From positions 1-64,000 of the forward strand of contig NZ_BSTF01000012.1 in NCBI RefSeq assembly GCF_030269365.1: DNA of 64,000 nucleotides, given 5' to 3'. Numbering within the stretch: position 1 is the first letter of the stretch; every line of letters begins with the position of its first letter. This DNA comes from Lentzea sp. NBRC 102530 (GTDB lineage Bacteria > Actinomycetota > Actinomycetes > Mycobacteriales > Pseudonocardiaceae). The notes under the pieces are model-generated. The model did no database searches. It saw only the letters and a program-made list of their open reading frames with translations, and was not told the origin of the DNA. Both the position numbers and the translations under genes were made by a program. Shown piece by piece: positions 15,978 to 23,171 of the stretch.

Positions 15978-16281
15978 CTGGCAAATCTACATCAGGGCTG
16001 TGTTGATTTGATGATTTGAAGCCGTGGTGTGGGTGGCTAGTCTCTGATCGAAGCGTTTTCCCTGGTCAGGAGGGCTGTAGGTGCTTCGTCGTGTTGAGCT
16101 AGGGGCGTGCTGGGCTGTTGGCCGTCCAGCTGTCGAAGATCAACAACTGCTCAACGTCTAAGGCGGAAGGCTGCGTGCCGAGCCGCCGACTCGGAGTGCG
16201 GTGGACGAACGGTGCCGAACTGGTGCCGAAGCTGCGGCTGTAGACTCCGAAGTACCAGGTCAACCGTGGTGGTCGCGGCGC

Positions 16282-16333
16282 ACTGTAAATCCGTCGCGAA
16301 AGCTACAGAGGTTCGAATCCTCTACCCGCCACA
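16282..16333 (+). other. attR: right copy of 52-bp direct repeat (tRNA-Tyr 3' half)
   Basis: Identical to 8547-8598. It includes the anticodon, variable and T arms and the 3' acceptor strand of tRNA-Tyr but no 5' half, so it is not a functional tRNA. It marks the displaced original end of the tRNA gene. Confidence 0.9.
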
Positions 16334-16340
16334 TAGTCGG

Positions 16341-16382
16341 AAAGGTCCCTGTGACCAGCGCGAGCTGATCACAGGGACCTTT
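16341..16382. terminator. Original tRNA-Tyr terminator after attR
   Basis: AAAGGTCCCTGTGA (16341-16354) and TCACAGGGACCTTT (16369-16382) pair perfectly and end in TTT. Its core matches the hairpin behind the intact tRNA. It can also terminate the leftward MerR gene. Confidence 0.75.
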
Positions 16383-16410
16383 CTGTTGTGCCCGGTCGAT
16401 TCCGGCGGAT

Positions 16411-17205
16411 TCAGCTGACGCGGAAGACCGGCCAGCCGATCTCGGTGCGCCACTCGGCGGGATCGCTCGAGTCACGAGGCCCGGCGAGGTAGACCTCCCG
16501 CACCGGTCCGGCCACCGACATCGCGTTCTCCACCACCCACGTTCCGAGTGCGCCGTAGGTGACCTCGACGCCGTTGTGCTCGCCGACGTGGGTGGTGACG
16601 GCCAGTTCGGCGGCCGGAAGGGTCACGGGGTGCACGCGTCCGGTGCGAGGCGGCGCGTCGGTGGGCAGGTAGACGAGCGCGCGACCGCGCTCCTCCTCGA
16701 AGAGGGCGTTGTCGTAGTTGCCGCCCAGGGGGCCGGTCGCGGTGGTGCCTACGGCCGCCTGCAACTCGGCCACCGCGCCCGCGAACCACGCCTCGACCTC
16801 GCCGTGCTCGACCACGGCCTCCACCGCCGCGACCGTCCTGGCGGGTTCCGCACGCAACTCGACGTCGATCGGTGCGGGGTCGGGGCGGAGCAGGCGCCGC
16901 AGCGACACGACCGCGGCCCTGGTGCGGTCGAGCACGTCCTCCAGGCGTTGCAGGTGGTCGGCGACCAGGGCCGCTCGGACGTCGGGGTCGGGGGTCCGCA
17001 GGATCCGCTGCACGTCGCTCAGGGGGACGTCGAGCTCGCGGAGCCGGTGGATGACCTGTGCGGTCGGGATCTGGTCGACGCCGTAGTAGCGGTAACCGGT
17101 GAACTCGTCCACCACGGCGGGTTCCAGCAGGGCCGCCTCGTGGTAGCGGCGAAGGGTCCGCACGCTCAGGTGGGTCAGGCGCGAGAACTCCCCGATGGTC
17201 AGCAT
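16411..17205 (-). CDS. MerR-family regulator with GyrI-like effector domain
   Basis: A 264-residue regulator. Residues 1-70 are a MerR winged helix (MLTIGEFSRLTHLSVRTLRR, GYRYYGVDQI), followed by a coiled helix (LQRLEDVLDRTRAAVVSLRR) and a GyrI-like/SOUL-type ligand domain ending in EWRTEIGWPVFRVS, as in BmrR- and TipA-like multidrug sensors. It is divergent from a SnoaL-SDR-hydrolase set, with a 9-bp inverted repeat between them, so it probably activates those genes in response to a small hydrophobic ligand. The ATG at 17205 is the only start that gives the family's N-terminus. Confidence 0.88.
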   Translation of the reverse strand: MLTIGEFSRLTHLSVRTLRRYHEAALLEPAVVDEFTGYRYYGVDQIPTAQVIHRLRELDVPLSDVQRILRTPDPDVRAALVADHLQRLEDVLDRTRAAVVSLRRLLRPDPAPIDVELRAEPARTVAAVEAVVEHGEVEAWFAGAVAELQAAVGTTATGPLGGNYDNALFEEERGRALVYLPTDAPPRTGRVHPVTLPAAELAVTTHVGEHNGVEVTYGALGTWVVENAMSVAGPVREVYLAGPRDSSDPAEWRTEIGWPVFRVS

Positions 17206-17231
17206 GTCCGCATTCTGAACTCTCTCCCCGG

Positions 17232-17257
17232 GGGAGGGTCCACGGCTTGACCCTCCC
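17232..17257. promoter_or_regulatory. Inverted repeat operator between MerR and SnoaL genes
   Basis: GGGAGGGTC (17232-17240) and GACCCTCCC (17249-17257) are perfect 9-bp arms with an 8-bp spacer, 26 bp in all, in the middle of the divergent promoter. Size and place suit a MerR dimer site. Confidence 0.6.
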
Positions 17258-17283
17258 GCGCCGCGAGGTCACACGGTGGGCTC

Positions 17284-17631
17284 ATGACACAGAACACCGA
17301 CCTGCTCCCCGCCACCGTGCGCGAGTTCTTCGCCGCCCACGTCGTCCACGACGCCGACGTCTCCTCGTCGTTCCTCATCGAGGACGCGGTGATCGTCGAC
17401 CAGGACGAGACCTTCCGAGGCCGCGAGAAGACCTACGCGTTCCTGCGCGACGCCGGGACCGAGTTCGAGTACACGACCGAACAGATCGGTGCCCACCGCG
17501 TCGACGACACCCACTGGGTCGTCACCGTGCGGCTCGAAGGCGACTTCCCCGGCGGCGTCGCCGAACTCGACTACCGGTTCACCTTGCGCGACGACCTCAT
17601 CGCCGAACTCGTCATCGCCAACCACGCCTGA
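17284..17631 (+). CDS. SnoaL/NTF2-like small protein
   Basis: A 115-residue cone-fold protein of the SnoaL/NTF2 superfamily: an N-terminal helix (LLPATVREFFAAHVVHDADV), the DAVIVDQDETFRGREKTYAF segment, and alternating strands ending in LRDDLIAELVIANHA. Members are polyketide cyclases, isomerases or ligand-binding proteins; catalytic residues are not clear enough to choose. It is the first gene of a rightward set with an SDR and an alpha/beta hydrolase under the MerR regulator, which suggests turnover of a small organic molecule. Confidence 0.8.
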   Translation: MTQNTDLLPATVREFFAAHVVHDADVSSSFLIEDAVIVDQDETFRGREKTYAFLRDAGTEFEYTTEQIGAHRVDDTHWVVTVRLEGDFPGGVAELDYRFTLRDDLIAELVIANHA

Positions 17632-17658
17632 CCTCGATCTTCAGTGGAGAGAAAAGAC

Positions 17659-18444
17659 ATGTCTGGAACGGATCGCGATCGTCTCGACGGTCGCAGGGCA
17701 TTGGTCACCGGCGGTTCGAAGGGCTCGGGCAAGGCCGTGGCGCAGAGGCTGCGGGAGATGGGTGCCGACGTGTACGTGACGGCGCGCACGATGCCCGACG
17801 GGTACGAGCACCCCGACCGGTTCATCGAAGCGGACACGACGACGGTCGAAGGCACCGACCTGGTGGCCGCTCGGATCGCCGAGGCCGGCGCCCTCGACGT
17901 CCTGGTGCACGTCGTCGGAGGCGCGTCGACGCCGGCCGGTGGGTTCGCGGTCATCACGGATGACCAGTGGCTCACCGAGCTGAACCTCAACTTCCTGGGA
18001 GCGGTGCGGCTCGACCGCGCCCTCCTCCCGGCGATGGTCGGGGCCGGGACCGGCGTGGTGCTGCACTTCACCTCCATCCAGCGCGAGCTGCCCCTGTACG
18101 ACGCGTCCCTGGCGTACGCGGCGGCGAAGGCCGCTCTGCGCACGTACAGCAAGGGACTCGCCAACGAGCTCGCGCCCCGCGGCGTGCGGGTCAACGCGAT
18201 CAGCCCCGGCGGGATCGAGACCGAGGCCTACGAACGGTTCGTGGACCGGATCGCCGAGGGCAACGGGCTCACCCGTGAGGCAGCGAAGCAGACCATCTAC
18301 GACTCCCTCGGAGGAGTGCCGCTGGGACGGTTCGCGCACACCGCGGAAATCGCCGACCTGGTCGGGTTCCTGGTGTCGGACCGCGCCACGGCGATCGTGG
18401 GTGCCGAATACGTGATCGACGGCGGCACCGTTCCGACCGTCTGA
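17659..18444 (+). CDS. Short-chain dehydrogenase/reductase
   Basis: A 261-residue SDR. The NAD(P)-binding glycine motif (VTGGSKGSGKAVAQRL) is near residues 14-28, the catalytic serine lies in LHFTSIQREL, and the tyrosine and lysine of the YxxxK pair are in LAYAAAKAALRTYSKGLANE. The ATG at 17659 follows a GGAGAG site. The region before the catalytic tyrosine (SIQRELPLYDASLAY) and the tail after AISPGGIETEAYERF are ordinary. Substrate unknown. It is 27 bases after the SnoaL-like gene and 15 before the hydrolase, probably one operon. Confidence 0.88.
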   Translation: MSGTDRDRLDGRRALVTGGSKGSGKAVAQRLREMGADVYVTARTMPDGYEHPDRFIEADTTTVEGTDLVAARIAEAGALDVLVHVVGGASTPAGGFAVITDDQWLTELNLNFLGAVRLDRALLPAMVGAGTGVVLHFTSIQRELPLYDASLAYAAAKAALRTYSKGLANELAPRGVRVNAISPGGIETEAYERFVDRIAEGNGLTREAAKQTIYDSLGGVPLGRFAHTAEIADLVGFLVSDRATAIVGAEYVIDGGTVPTV

Positions 18445-18459
18445 GCCAGGGGAGAGCAC

Positions 18460-19482
18460 ATGACCACGCAAGTCACGGAACGGTCCGCCGCCCAGCCGGT
18501 CGGACCACCACCACCCTTCGACCCGGAGCTCGCTCCCGTCCTCGAGGTGCTGAGCAGCCTGCGCCCTCCTGACGCGTACCGCCCGGACAACATCGTCGAG
18601 ATGCGCAAACCCGTCCCCGGCGTGGAGAAGCCGACCGACGAGGTCCTCTCCCGCGGCGGCGCCTACAGCGTGCGGGAGCGGGTGGTGCCGGGGCCCGCCG
18701 GGCAACCGGACGTCTCGCTGCTGATCTGCCTCCCGAAGCACGCGGAAACCCCGACTTCGGCGATCTACCACGTCCACGGCGGCGGCATGATCGTCGAGAA
18801 CAACCGGTTCGGCCTGGCCGAGATGCTCGACCTGGCCGAACCGCTGGGCATGGCCGTGGTCTCCGTCGAGTACCGGCTCGCACCCGAGACACCCCACCCC
18901 GGTCCCGTCGAGGACTGCTACGCGGGCCTGGTGTGGACGGCGGAGCACGCCGACGAGCTCAACATCGACCCGGCGCGCATCGTCGTCGGCGGTGCGAGCG
19001 CCGGCGGCGGCCTCGCGGCAGGGGTCACCCTGATGGCACGCGACCGCACCGGCCCTGCCGTCCTGGCCCAGCTGCTCCTGTCGCCGATGCTCGACGACCG
19101 CAACGACTCGCCCTCCGCGCACCAGATGCGCGGGCTCGGCATCTGGGACAGCTCCTCCAACGAGACGGGGTGGAACGCGCTCCTCGGCGACGGCGTGCGC
19201 GGAGGACCGGACGTGTCCCCGTACGCCGCTCCTGCCCGCGCCGCAGACCTTTCCGGGCTGCCGTCCACGTTCATCGACGTCGGGTCGGCCGAGACGTTCC
19301 GGGACGAGGACGTCGCCCACGCGAGCCGCATGTGGCAGGCGGGCTGCGACGTCGAGCTGCACGTCTGGCCCGGCGGGTTCCACGGGTTCGACGTCGTGGT
19401 CCCCGGTGCCGTGCTCTCGCAGGACGCCATCGCGGCCCGGGCGGCATGGCTGCGCCGTCAGCTGCGGGGCTCCCGGCCTTGA
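18460..19482 (+). CDS. Alpha/beta hydrolase, hormone-sensitive-lipase type
   Basis: A 340-residue esterase/lipase of the HSL (family IV) group. The oxyanion motif is HVHGGGM, the nucleophile elbow GGASAGGGLAAG (serine near residue 181), and the acid and histidine are in the C-terminal third (FIDVGSAETFRDEDV; PGGFHGFDVVVPGA). It has no signal peptide, so it acts in the cytosol. The first 40 residues are proline-rich. It ends the operon that starts with the SnoaL-like gene; together they would reduce and hydrolyse an unidentified ester or lactone. Confidence 0.88.
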   Translation: MTTQVTERSAAQPVGPPPPFDPELAPVLEVLSSLRPPDAYRPDNIVEMRKPVPGVEKPTDEVLSRGGAYSVRERVVPGPAGQPDVSLLICLPKHAETPTSAIYHVHGGGMIVENNRFGLAEMLDLAEPLGMAVVSVEYRLAPETPHPGPVEDCYAGLVWTAEHADELNIDPARIVVGGASAGGGLAAGVTLMARDRTGPAVLAQLLLSPMLDDRNDSPSAHQMRGLGIWDSSSNETGWNALLGDGVRGGPDVSPYAAPARAADLSGLPSTFIDVGSAETFRDEDVAHASRMWQAGCDVELHVWPGGFHGFDVVVPGAVLSQDAIAARAAWLRRQLRGSRP

Positions 19483-19528
19483 TAGCGTTCGCGCGCAGCC
19501 TTGCGAGGCCGGACCGAGGGGGATCCCA

Positions 19529-20206
19529 GTGCGTACGCAGATGGCCACGGAGGCCGGCAGGACGACGGCGCCGAGCGAGGACCGCGCGCTGGTCGGGCCG
19601 AACCTCCTCGCCGTGCTCGACGGCGTCACGGCCAAGCCGGAGAACGGGTGCGAGCACGGCGTCGGGTGGTTCGCCGACCAGCTGGCCGCGGAGATCCTGC
19701 GGGTCGCTCACCTCGCCCCCGCCGAGGCGCTCGCGAAGGCCGTCGAACAGGCTGCCGAACTGCACGCGGGCACGTGCGACCTCGACCACCCCGACTCGCC
19801 GTCCGTGGCGATCGCGGTGGTGCAGATCAAGGACGACGTGCTGCGGTACCTGGTGCTCGGGGACGCCACGGTGGTGGTCGACACCAGGCAGGAACTGCGC
19901 GTCGTGAGCGACACGAAGACGCAGCGGACGGCCGGGGCCAAGGCCGCGGACGTCGAGCACGCGCTCACCGGCGAGATCGCGCTCCAGGACGTGCGGCGGG
20001 TCGCGCTCCTGTCGGACGGCGCGGCGCGGGCGGTCGACCTGTTCAACCTCTTCGACTGGCGGCAGGCGTTGGAACTGATGGCCGCCAACGGTCCGGACGA
20101 TCTCATCCGCAAGATGCGGGCCGTCGAGAAGGAAGACGCCAAGGCCGTCGACTGGCCGCGGCAGAAGATCTCGGACGACGCCACCGTCGTCTACCTCGAC
20201 CGGTAG
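19529..20206 (+). CDS. PP2C-type protein phosphatase
   Basis: A 225-residue PPM/PP2C-family phosphatase, presumably removing phosphate from Ser/Thr. Metal-binding aspartates sit in PSEDRALVGPNLLAVLDGVT (residues 13-32), then LVLGDATVVV, LLSDGAARAVD and the terminal SDDATVVYLD. It is shorter than usual PP2C proteins and has no membrane segment. The GTG at 19529 has a GAGGGGG site; a longer in-frame reading back into the hydrolase is not supported. It is tail-to-tail with the HxlR gene, three bases apart. No kinase is nearby. Confidence 0.8.
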   Translation: MRTQMATEAGRTTAPSEDRALVGPNLLAVLDGVTAKPENGCEHGVGWFADQLAAEILRVAHLAPAEALAKAVEQAAELHAGTCDLDHPDSPSVAIAVVQIKDDVLRYLVLGDATVVVDTRQELRVVSDTKTQRTAGAKAADVEHALTGEIALQDVRRVALLSDGAARAVDLFNLFDWRQALELMAANGPDDLIRKMRAVEKEDAKAVDWPRQKISDDATVVYLDR

Positions 20207-20209
20207 CCC

Positions 20210-20563
20210 TCAATGCCGTGGAGCGGGCTCCACTCCCCGGCGGCGGGCGATGGCGCGCATGTTGTCCTCGCCCCAGTCGCCCAACGGCAGCAGGGCCTCG
20301 TTCAGCCGCACGCCCAGGGCGGTGAGCGAGTACTCGACGCGGGGCGGGACCTCGTGGAACACCTCGCGGTGCACGATCTCGTCCGCCTCCATCTCGCGCA
20401 GCACCTGGATCAGCATCTTCTCGCTGATGCCGGAGACGGAGCGGCGCAGGTCGCCGGTGCGCACCGGGCCGTGGTGCAGCGCCCAGAGGATGAGGGCCTT
20501 CCAGCGGCCGCCGATCACGTCGATCGCCGCGTCCAGTCCGCACGAGTACTGCCGTGGCTTCAT
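20210..20563 (-). CDS. HxlR-family transcriptional regulator
   Basis: A 117-residue HxlR-type winged-helix repressor. The family cysteine is in MKPRQYSCGLDAAIDVIGGR (residue 8), followed by WKALILWALHHGPVRTGDLR, the recognition helix SEKMLIQVLREMEADEIVHR and the wing PPRVEYSLTALG. HxlR proteins often sense aldehydes or oxidants through this cysteine. It is divergent from the NADP oxidoreductase/SDR pair, with two direct repeats in the 83-base gap, so it probably represses both directions. Confidence 0.9.
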   Translation of the reverse strand: MKPRQYSCGLDAAIDVIGGRWKALILWALHHGPVRTGDLRRSVSGISEKMLIQVLREMEADEIVHREVFHEVPPRVEYSLTALGVRLNEALLPLGDWGEDNMRAIARRRGVEPAPRH

Positions 20564-20582
20564 GCTGGATCCTTACCAAAAG

Positions 20583-20614
20583 GTGGGTACCTGACAAAAT
20601 AGTAGGTACTTGTC
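20583..20614. promoter_or_regulatory. Direct repeats, probable HxlR operator
   Basis: GTGGGTACCTGAC (20583-20595) and GTAGGTACTTGTC (20602-20614) match at 10 of 13 bases and start 19 bp apart in the divergent promoter region between the HxlR gene and the oxidoreductase gene. Confidence 0.5.
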
Positions 20615-20646
20615 GAAAGAACAGTGTCAAACCAGCATCTCCGGGC

Positions 20647-21465
20647 ATGGGGATCAAGAAGACCGTGAGCGTGCTCGGCCTCGGCCGGATGGGCAGCGCG
20701 CTCGCCAGGGCCCTCGTCGAGGAGGGCTACGACGTGACGGTCTGGAACCGCACGCCCAAGACGATCGAGCACACCAGAACCGCCGCAACGCCGCAGGAAG
20801 CGTTCCAGAGCGACGTCGTCGTCACCTGTCTGTCCACGTACGACGTTCAACAACCGTTGCTCACCAACGAGATCAAGGTGCTCGTCAACCTGACGTCCGG
20901 CACGCCGGAGCAGGCCAGGCAGACCGCGCGCTGGGCCGAGGAGAACGGTGTCGAGTACGTCGACGGCGTCATCCTCGCCGTGCCCCAGCAGATCCGCACC
21001 GAGCAGGCGCGGATCCTGTTCAGCGGCAACGAGAACCACCACGTGCTCCACGCGTTCGGCGAGCCCGTGCACGTGGGGGAGGACGCGGGGCTGGCCGCGC
21101 TCCACGACCTGGCCCTGCTCGGCATCATGTGGGCCACCTTCGGCGGCTACGTCCAGGCCGTCGCACTGATGGGCTCCGCGGGCGTCAAGCCCGCGCAGTT
21201 CACGCCGATGGCCATGGACTGGCTGGGTGAGATGACCACCCACCTGCCCGAGATGGGCGCGGTCACCGAGTCCGGGAACTACGAGACCGACGTGTCCGCG
21301 CTGGACATCAACGTGTCGGGGCTGCGCCTGCTCACCGAGGCGAACGAACAGCAGGGCCTCGACGCCACCATCCCGCGGGCCCTGCACAGCGTGTTCGAAC
21401 GCGCCCAGCGGCTCGGCCACGGCAACCACAGCATCGCGAGCATCATCGAGGGGATCCGCAAGTGA
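20647..21465 (+). CDS. NADP-binding oxidoreductase (6PGDH/imine-reductase-like)
   Basis: A 272-residue protein with the Rossmann motif VLGLGRMGSALARAL near residues 9-23 and the NADP-type VWNRTP at the end of the second strand, followed by LVNLTSGTPEQARQTARWAE and a helical C-terminal dimerisation domain. This is the beta-hydroxyacid dehydrogenase/imine reductase superfamily; the usual catalytic lysine is not evident, as in imine reductases. The ATG at 20647 is used. Its stop overlaps the next gene's GTG by four bases. A clear paralogue lies at 33134-34018. Confidence 0.82.
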   Translation: MGIKKTVSVLGLGRMGSALARALVEEGYDVTVWNRTPKTIEHTRTAATPQEAFQSDVVVTCLSTYDVQQPLLTNEIKVLVNLTSGTPEQARQTARWAEENGVEYVDGVILAVPQQIRTEQARILFSGNENHHVLHAFGEPVHVGEDAGLAALHDLALLGIMWATFGGYVQAVALMGSAGVKPAQFTPMAMDWLGEMTTHLPEMGAVTESGNYETDVSALDINVSGLRLLTEANEQQGLDATIPRALHSVFERAQRLGHGNHSIASIIEGIRK

Positions 21466-22196
21466 AGTACCTGGGGAAGAAGGTCGTCGTCACCGGCGGC
21501 ACGCACGGCATGGGCCGCGCGACGGTCGACAAGCTCGTCGCCGGGGGCGCCGAGGTGCTGCTCACCGGCCGCACGACCGAGAAGGCCGAGGGCGTCAAGG
21601 CGCACGCCGTCGCGTTCGACGCGGCGAGCCTCCACGACGTCGGGAAGCTCGAAACCGAGGTGCGGGAACGGCTCCAGAGCATCGACCTGCTCTTCGTCAA
21701 CGTCGGCTACTCGACGCTGACGCCGTTCCCGGACGCCACCGAGAACGACTACGACCGCACGTTCGACATCAACACCAAGGGCGCGTTCTTCACCGCGCAA
21801 CGCCTGGCACCGCTCATCAAGGACGGCGGCGCGATCGTCTTCACGACGAGTGTCGCCACCGAGCAGGGCGCCGAGGGCCTGACCCTCTACGCCGCGGCCA
21901 AGGCTGCTGTGCGGTCGTTCGCCAGGGGGTTCGCCGCCGAACTCGCGCCGCGCGGCATCCGGGTCAACGTCGTCAGCCCCGGCTTCATCGACACCCCGTC
22001 GATGGGCGTGGTCGGCGCGTCGCCCGAGATCCTGCAGGAGTTCAAGGAGATCGGTGACCGCATGACCCCGTTGAAGCGTCACGGCACGATGGACGAGGTC
22101 GCGGACGCCGTGCTGTTCCTCGGCTTCGACGCCACCTTCACGACCGGCTCCGAACTCGCCGTCGACGGCGGTCTCGGCCAGGGCGTCCAGGCGTAG
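21462..22196 (+). CDS. Short-chain dehydrogenase/reductase
   Basis: A 244-residue classical SDR: VTGGTHGMGRATVDKL cofactor motif at residues 8-23, NVGYS in place of NAG, serine in IVFTTSVATEQG, YxxxK in LYAAAKAAVRSFARG, and the C-terminal ELAVDGGLGQG. The GTG start at 21462 overlaps the preceding stop (GTGA), so it is translated together with the NADP oxidoreductase under the HxlR operator. Substrate unknown. It is not closely similar to the other SDR at 17659. Confidence 0.9.
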   Translation: MKYLGKKVVVTGGTHGMGRATVDKLVAGGAEVLLTGRTTEKAEGVKAHAVAFDAASLHDVGKLETEVRERLQSIDLLFVNVGYSTLTPFPDATENDYDRTFDINTKGAFFTAQRLAPLIKDGGAIVFTTSVATEQGAEGLTLYAAAKAAVRSFARGFAAELAPRGIRVNVVSPGFIDTPSMGVVGASPEILQEFKEIGDRMTPLKRHGTMDEVADAVLFLGFDATFTTGSELAVDGGLGQGVQA

Positions 22197-22218
22197 CGGA
22201 AAAAATCTTCGAGCGACC

Positions 22219-22245
22219 TGTCACATCTTCCGGACCTGCCGGGTC
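22219..22245 (+). promoter_or_regulatory. ECF41-type promoter candidate
   Basis: TGTCACA (22219-22225), 16 bases, then GGTC (22242-22245), 38 bases before the AhpD-like start. The published ECF41 sigma-factor motif is TGTCACA-N16-CGTC, found ahead of carboxymuconolactone decarboxylase genes; this matches all but one base. Confidence 0.55.
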
Positions 22246-22282
22246 GAGCAGGTAGCAGACGGACGAGACAGGGAGAACGAAG

Positions 22283-22708
22283 ATGAGGATCGCCAACCCG
22301 ATGATGTCGGTGCCCGGTGCTGTGCAGGCGCTGCTGGGGCTGTCCGAGGCCGCGGAGAAGACGGGGCTGGACAAGAACTTCCTGGAGCTGGTCTACCTCC
22401 GGGTCAGCCTCGTCAACAGCTGCGGCGTGTGCATCGACTACCACGGCAAACTGCTGCGCAAGCCCGGCGAGACCGACGAGCGGATCCAGTGCGTCGCGGC
22501 CTGGCGGGACGCGCCGTACTACACCGGCGCGGAGAAGGCGGCGTTCGCGCTCGCCGAGGAGATGACGCACGTGCACGTCAGCGACGCCGTGTGGGCCGGG
22601 GCCGCACAGCACTGGAGCGAGGAGCAGCTGGCCGGGCTCACGATCGCGATCTCCGCGATCAACGTCTGGAACCGGCTGAACGTCGCCACGGGCCAGAAGG
22701 TCGCCTGA
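22283..22708 (+). CDS. Carboxymuconolactone decarboxylase/AhpD-like protein
   Basis: A 141-residue member of the AhpD/CMD family. The redox pair is in LVNSCGVCIDYHGKLLRK (CxxC near residues 48-51), the pattern of AhpD-type alkylhydroperoxidases, with the proton-relay histidine three residues on. The ATG at 22283 follows AGGGAG. An ECF41-like promoter precedes it and a hairpin follows at 22720, so it is a one-gene unit, probably part of an ECF-controlled stress response. The cognate sigma factor is not in the window. Confidence 0.88.
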   Translation: MRIANPMMSVPGAVQALLGLSEAAEKTGLDKNFLELVYLRVSLVNSCGVCIDYHGKLLRKPGETDERIQCVAAWRDAPYYTGAEKAAFALAEEMTHVHVSDAVWAGAAQHWSEEQLAGLTIAISAINVWNRLNVATGQKVA

Positions 22709-22719
22709 ACAAAGGTGAA

Positions 22720-22757
22720 GCCGGCGCGCAAGAGCTTCCTCTCTCTTGCGTGCCGGC
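22720..22757 (+). terminator. Terminator of the AhpD-like gene
   Basis: GCCGGCGCGCAAGAG (22720-22734) pairs with CTCTTGCGTGCCGGC (22743-22757), one G-U pair, 15 bp in all, 11 bases after the stop. Confidence 0.7.
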
Positions 22758-22819
22758 CTCAGCGCGGAGCATACCCCATGTCGAACAAATGTTCGATCAC
22801 TGGGCGATCAACACGCCGT

Positions 22820-23056
22820 TCAGGACGCGGCGAGCGCCGCGCGGCCGTCGTCGGTCAGTTCCGCACCGACGCGCAGGCCGAAGCTCGTGGGCCGCGACGC
22901 GCGCAGCAGGCCGGCGTGCACGAGGTCGTGCGTCGCCATCCGGTCGCAGCACGGCAGGCCGTCGACGTACAGGTCGGGCTCCGCACCGCCCGTCACCTCG
23001 GCACGTCCCGCGGCGACCGCCCGCAGCATCGCCCTCGCTCTGGCACTGAGTTCCAT
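22820..23056 (-). CDS. Small hypothetical protein, winged-helix-like, 78 aa
   Basis: Starts MELSARARAMLRAVAAGRAE at ATG 23056 after a GGGGGG run five bases upstream. The protein has a helix-turn-helix feel (MATHDLVHAGLLRASRP) and ends in a short wing (FGLRVGAELTDDGRAALAAS), as in small MarR-like or primase-associated modules, with a CC pair in VDGLPCCDRMA. I do not know a named family. Frames that extend it into the acetyltransferase gene upstream are artefacts. It may share a transcript with that leftward gene. Confidence 0.65.
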   Translation of the reverse strand: MELSARARAMLRAVAAGRAEVTGGAEPDLYVDGLPCCDRMATHDLVHAGLLRASRPTSFGLRVGAELTDDGRAALAAS

Positions 23057-23171
23057 CTCGACCCCCCAGGTGTGGCGTCCGAATCCGCTTACCCCCTTTG
23101 TCGAAATAGAGGCCGGATTCGTTCCACAAGTACGGGTTCGTTTGGGTTCTTCGCTTGTGTGAACGGGTAGA

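Larger units (their letters stand above)
8547..16333. mobile_element. Integrated genomic island in tRNA-Tyr, integrase absent
   Basis: A 52-bp perfect repeat of the tRNA-Tyr 3' half bounds this 7.8-kb segment (8547-8598 and 16282-16333). Paired 8-bp repeats with identical spacing lie inside each end, as expected for recombinase arm sites. The cargo is one HEPN-motif gene, a Y-RNA-like ncRNA, an FGE-fold gene, a three-gene operon with an XRE-DUF5753 regulator, an XRE-TPR regulator and an AlbA_2/ATPase gene. I find no integrase, excisionase, replication or transfer gene, so it resembles a cis-mobilizable or decayed integrative element. Confidence 0.85.
15978..16410. other. Non-coding right end of the island
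   Basis: No gene is supported here. The stretch holds the right pair of GTGCCGAA repeats (16212-16219 and 16223-16230, again 11 bp apart), the right 52-bp repeat and a terminator hairpin. No recombinase remnant is readable in any frame. Confidence 0.6.

Noticed and set aside
8600..16281. An integrase or excisionase gene on the island
   Set aside because: No frame shows the tyrosine-recombinase R-HxxR-Y residues or a serine-recombinase core; the helix-turn-helix proteins present are XRE type.
16282..16333. A second tRNA-Tyr
   Set aside because: Only the 3' half is present; there is no 5' acceptor strand or D-arm, so it is the att duplicate.
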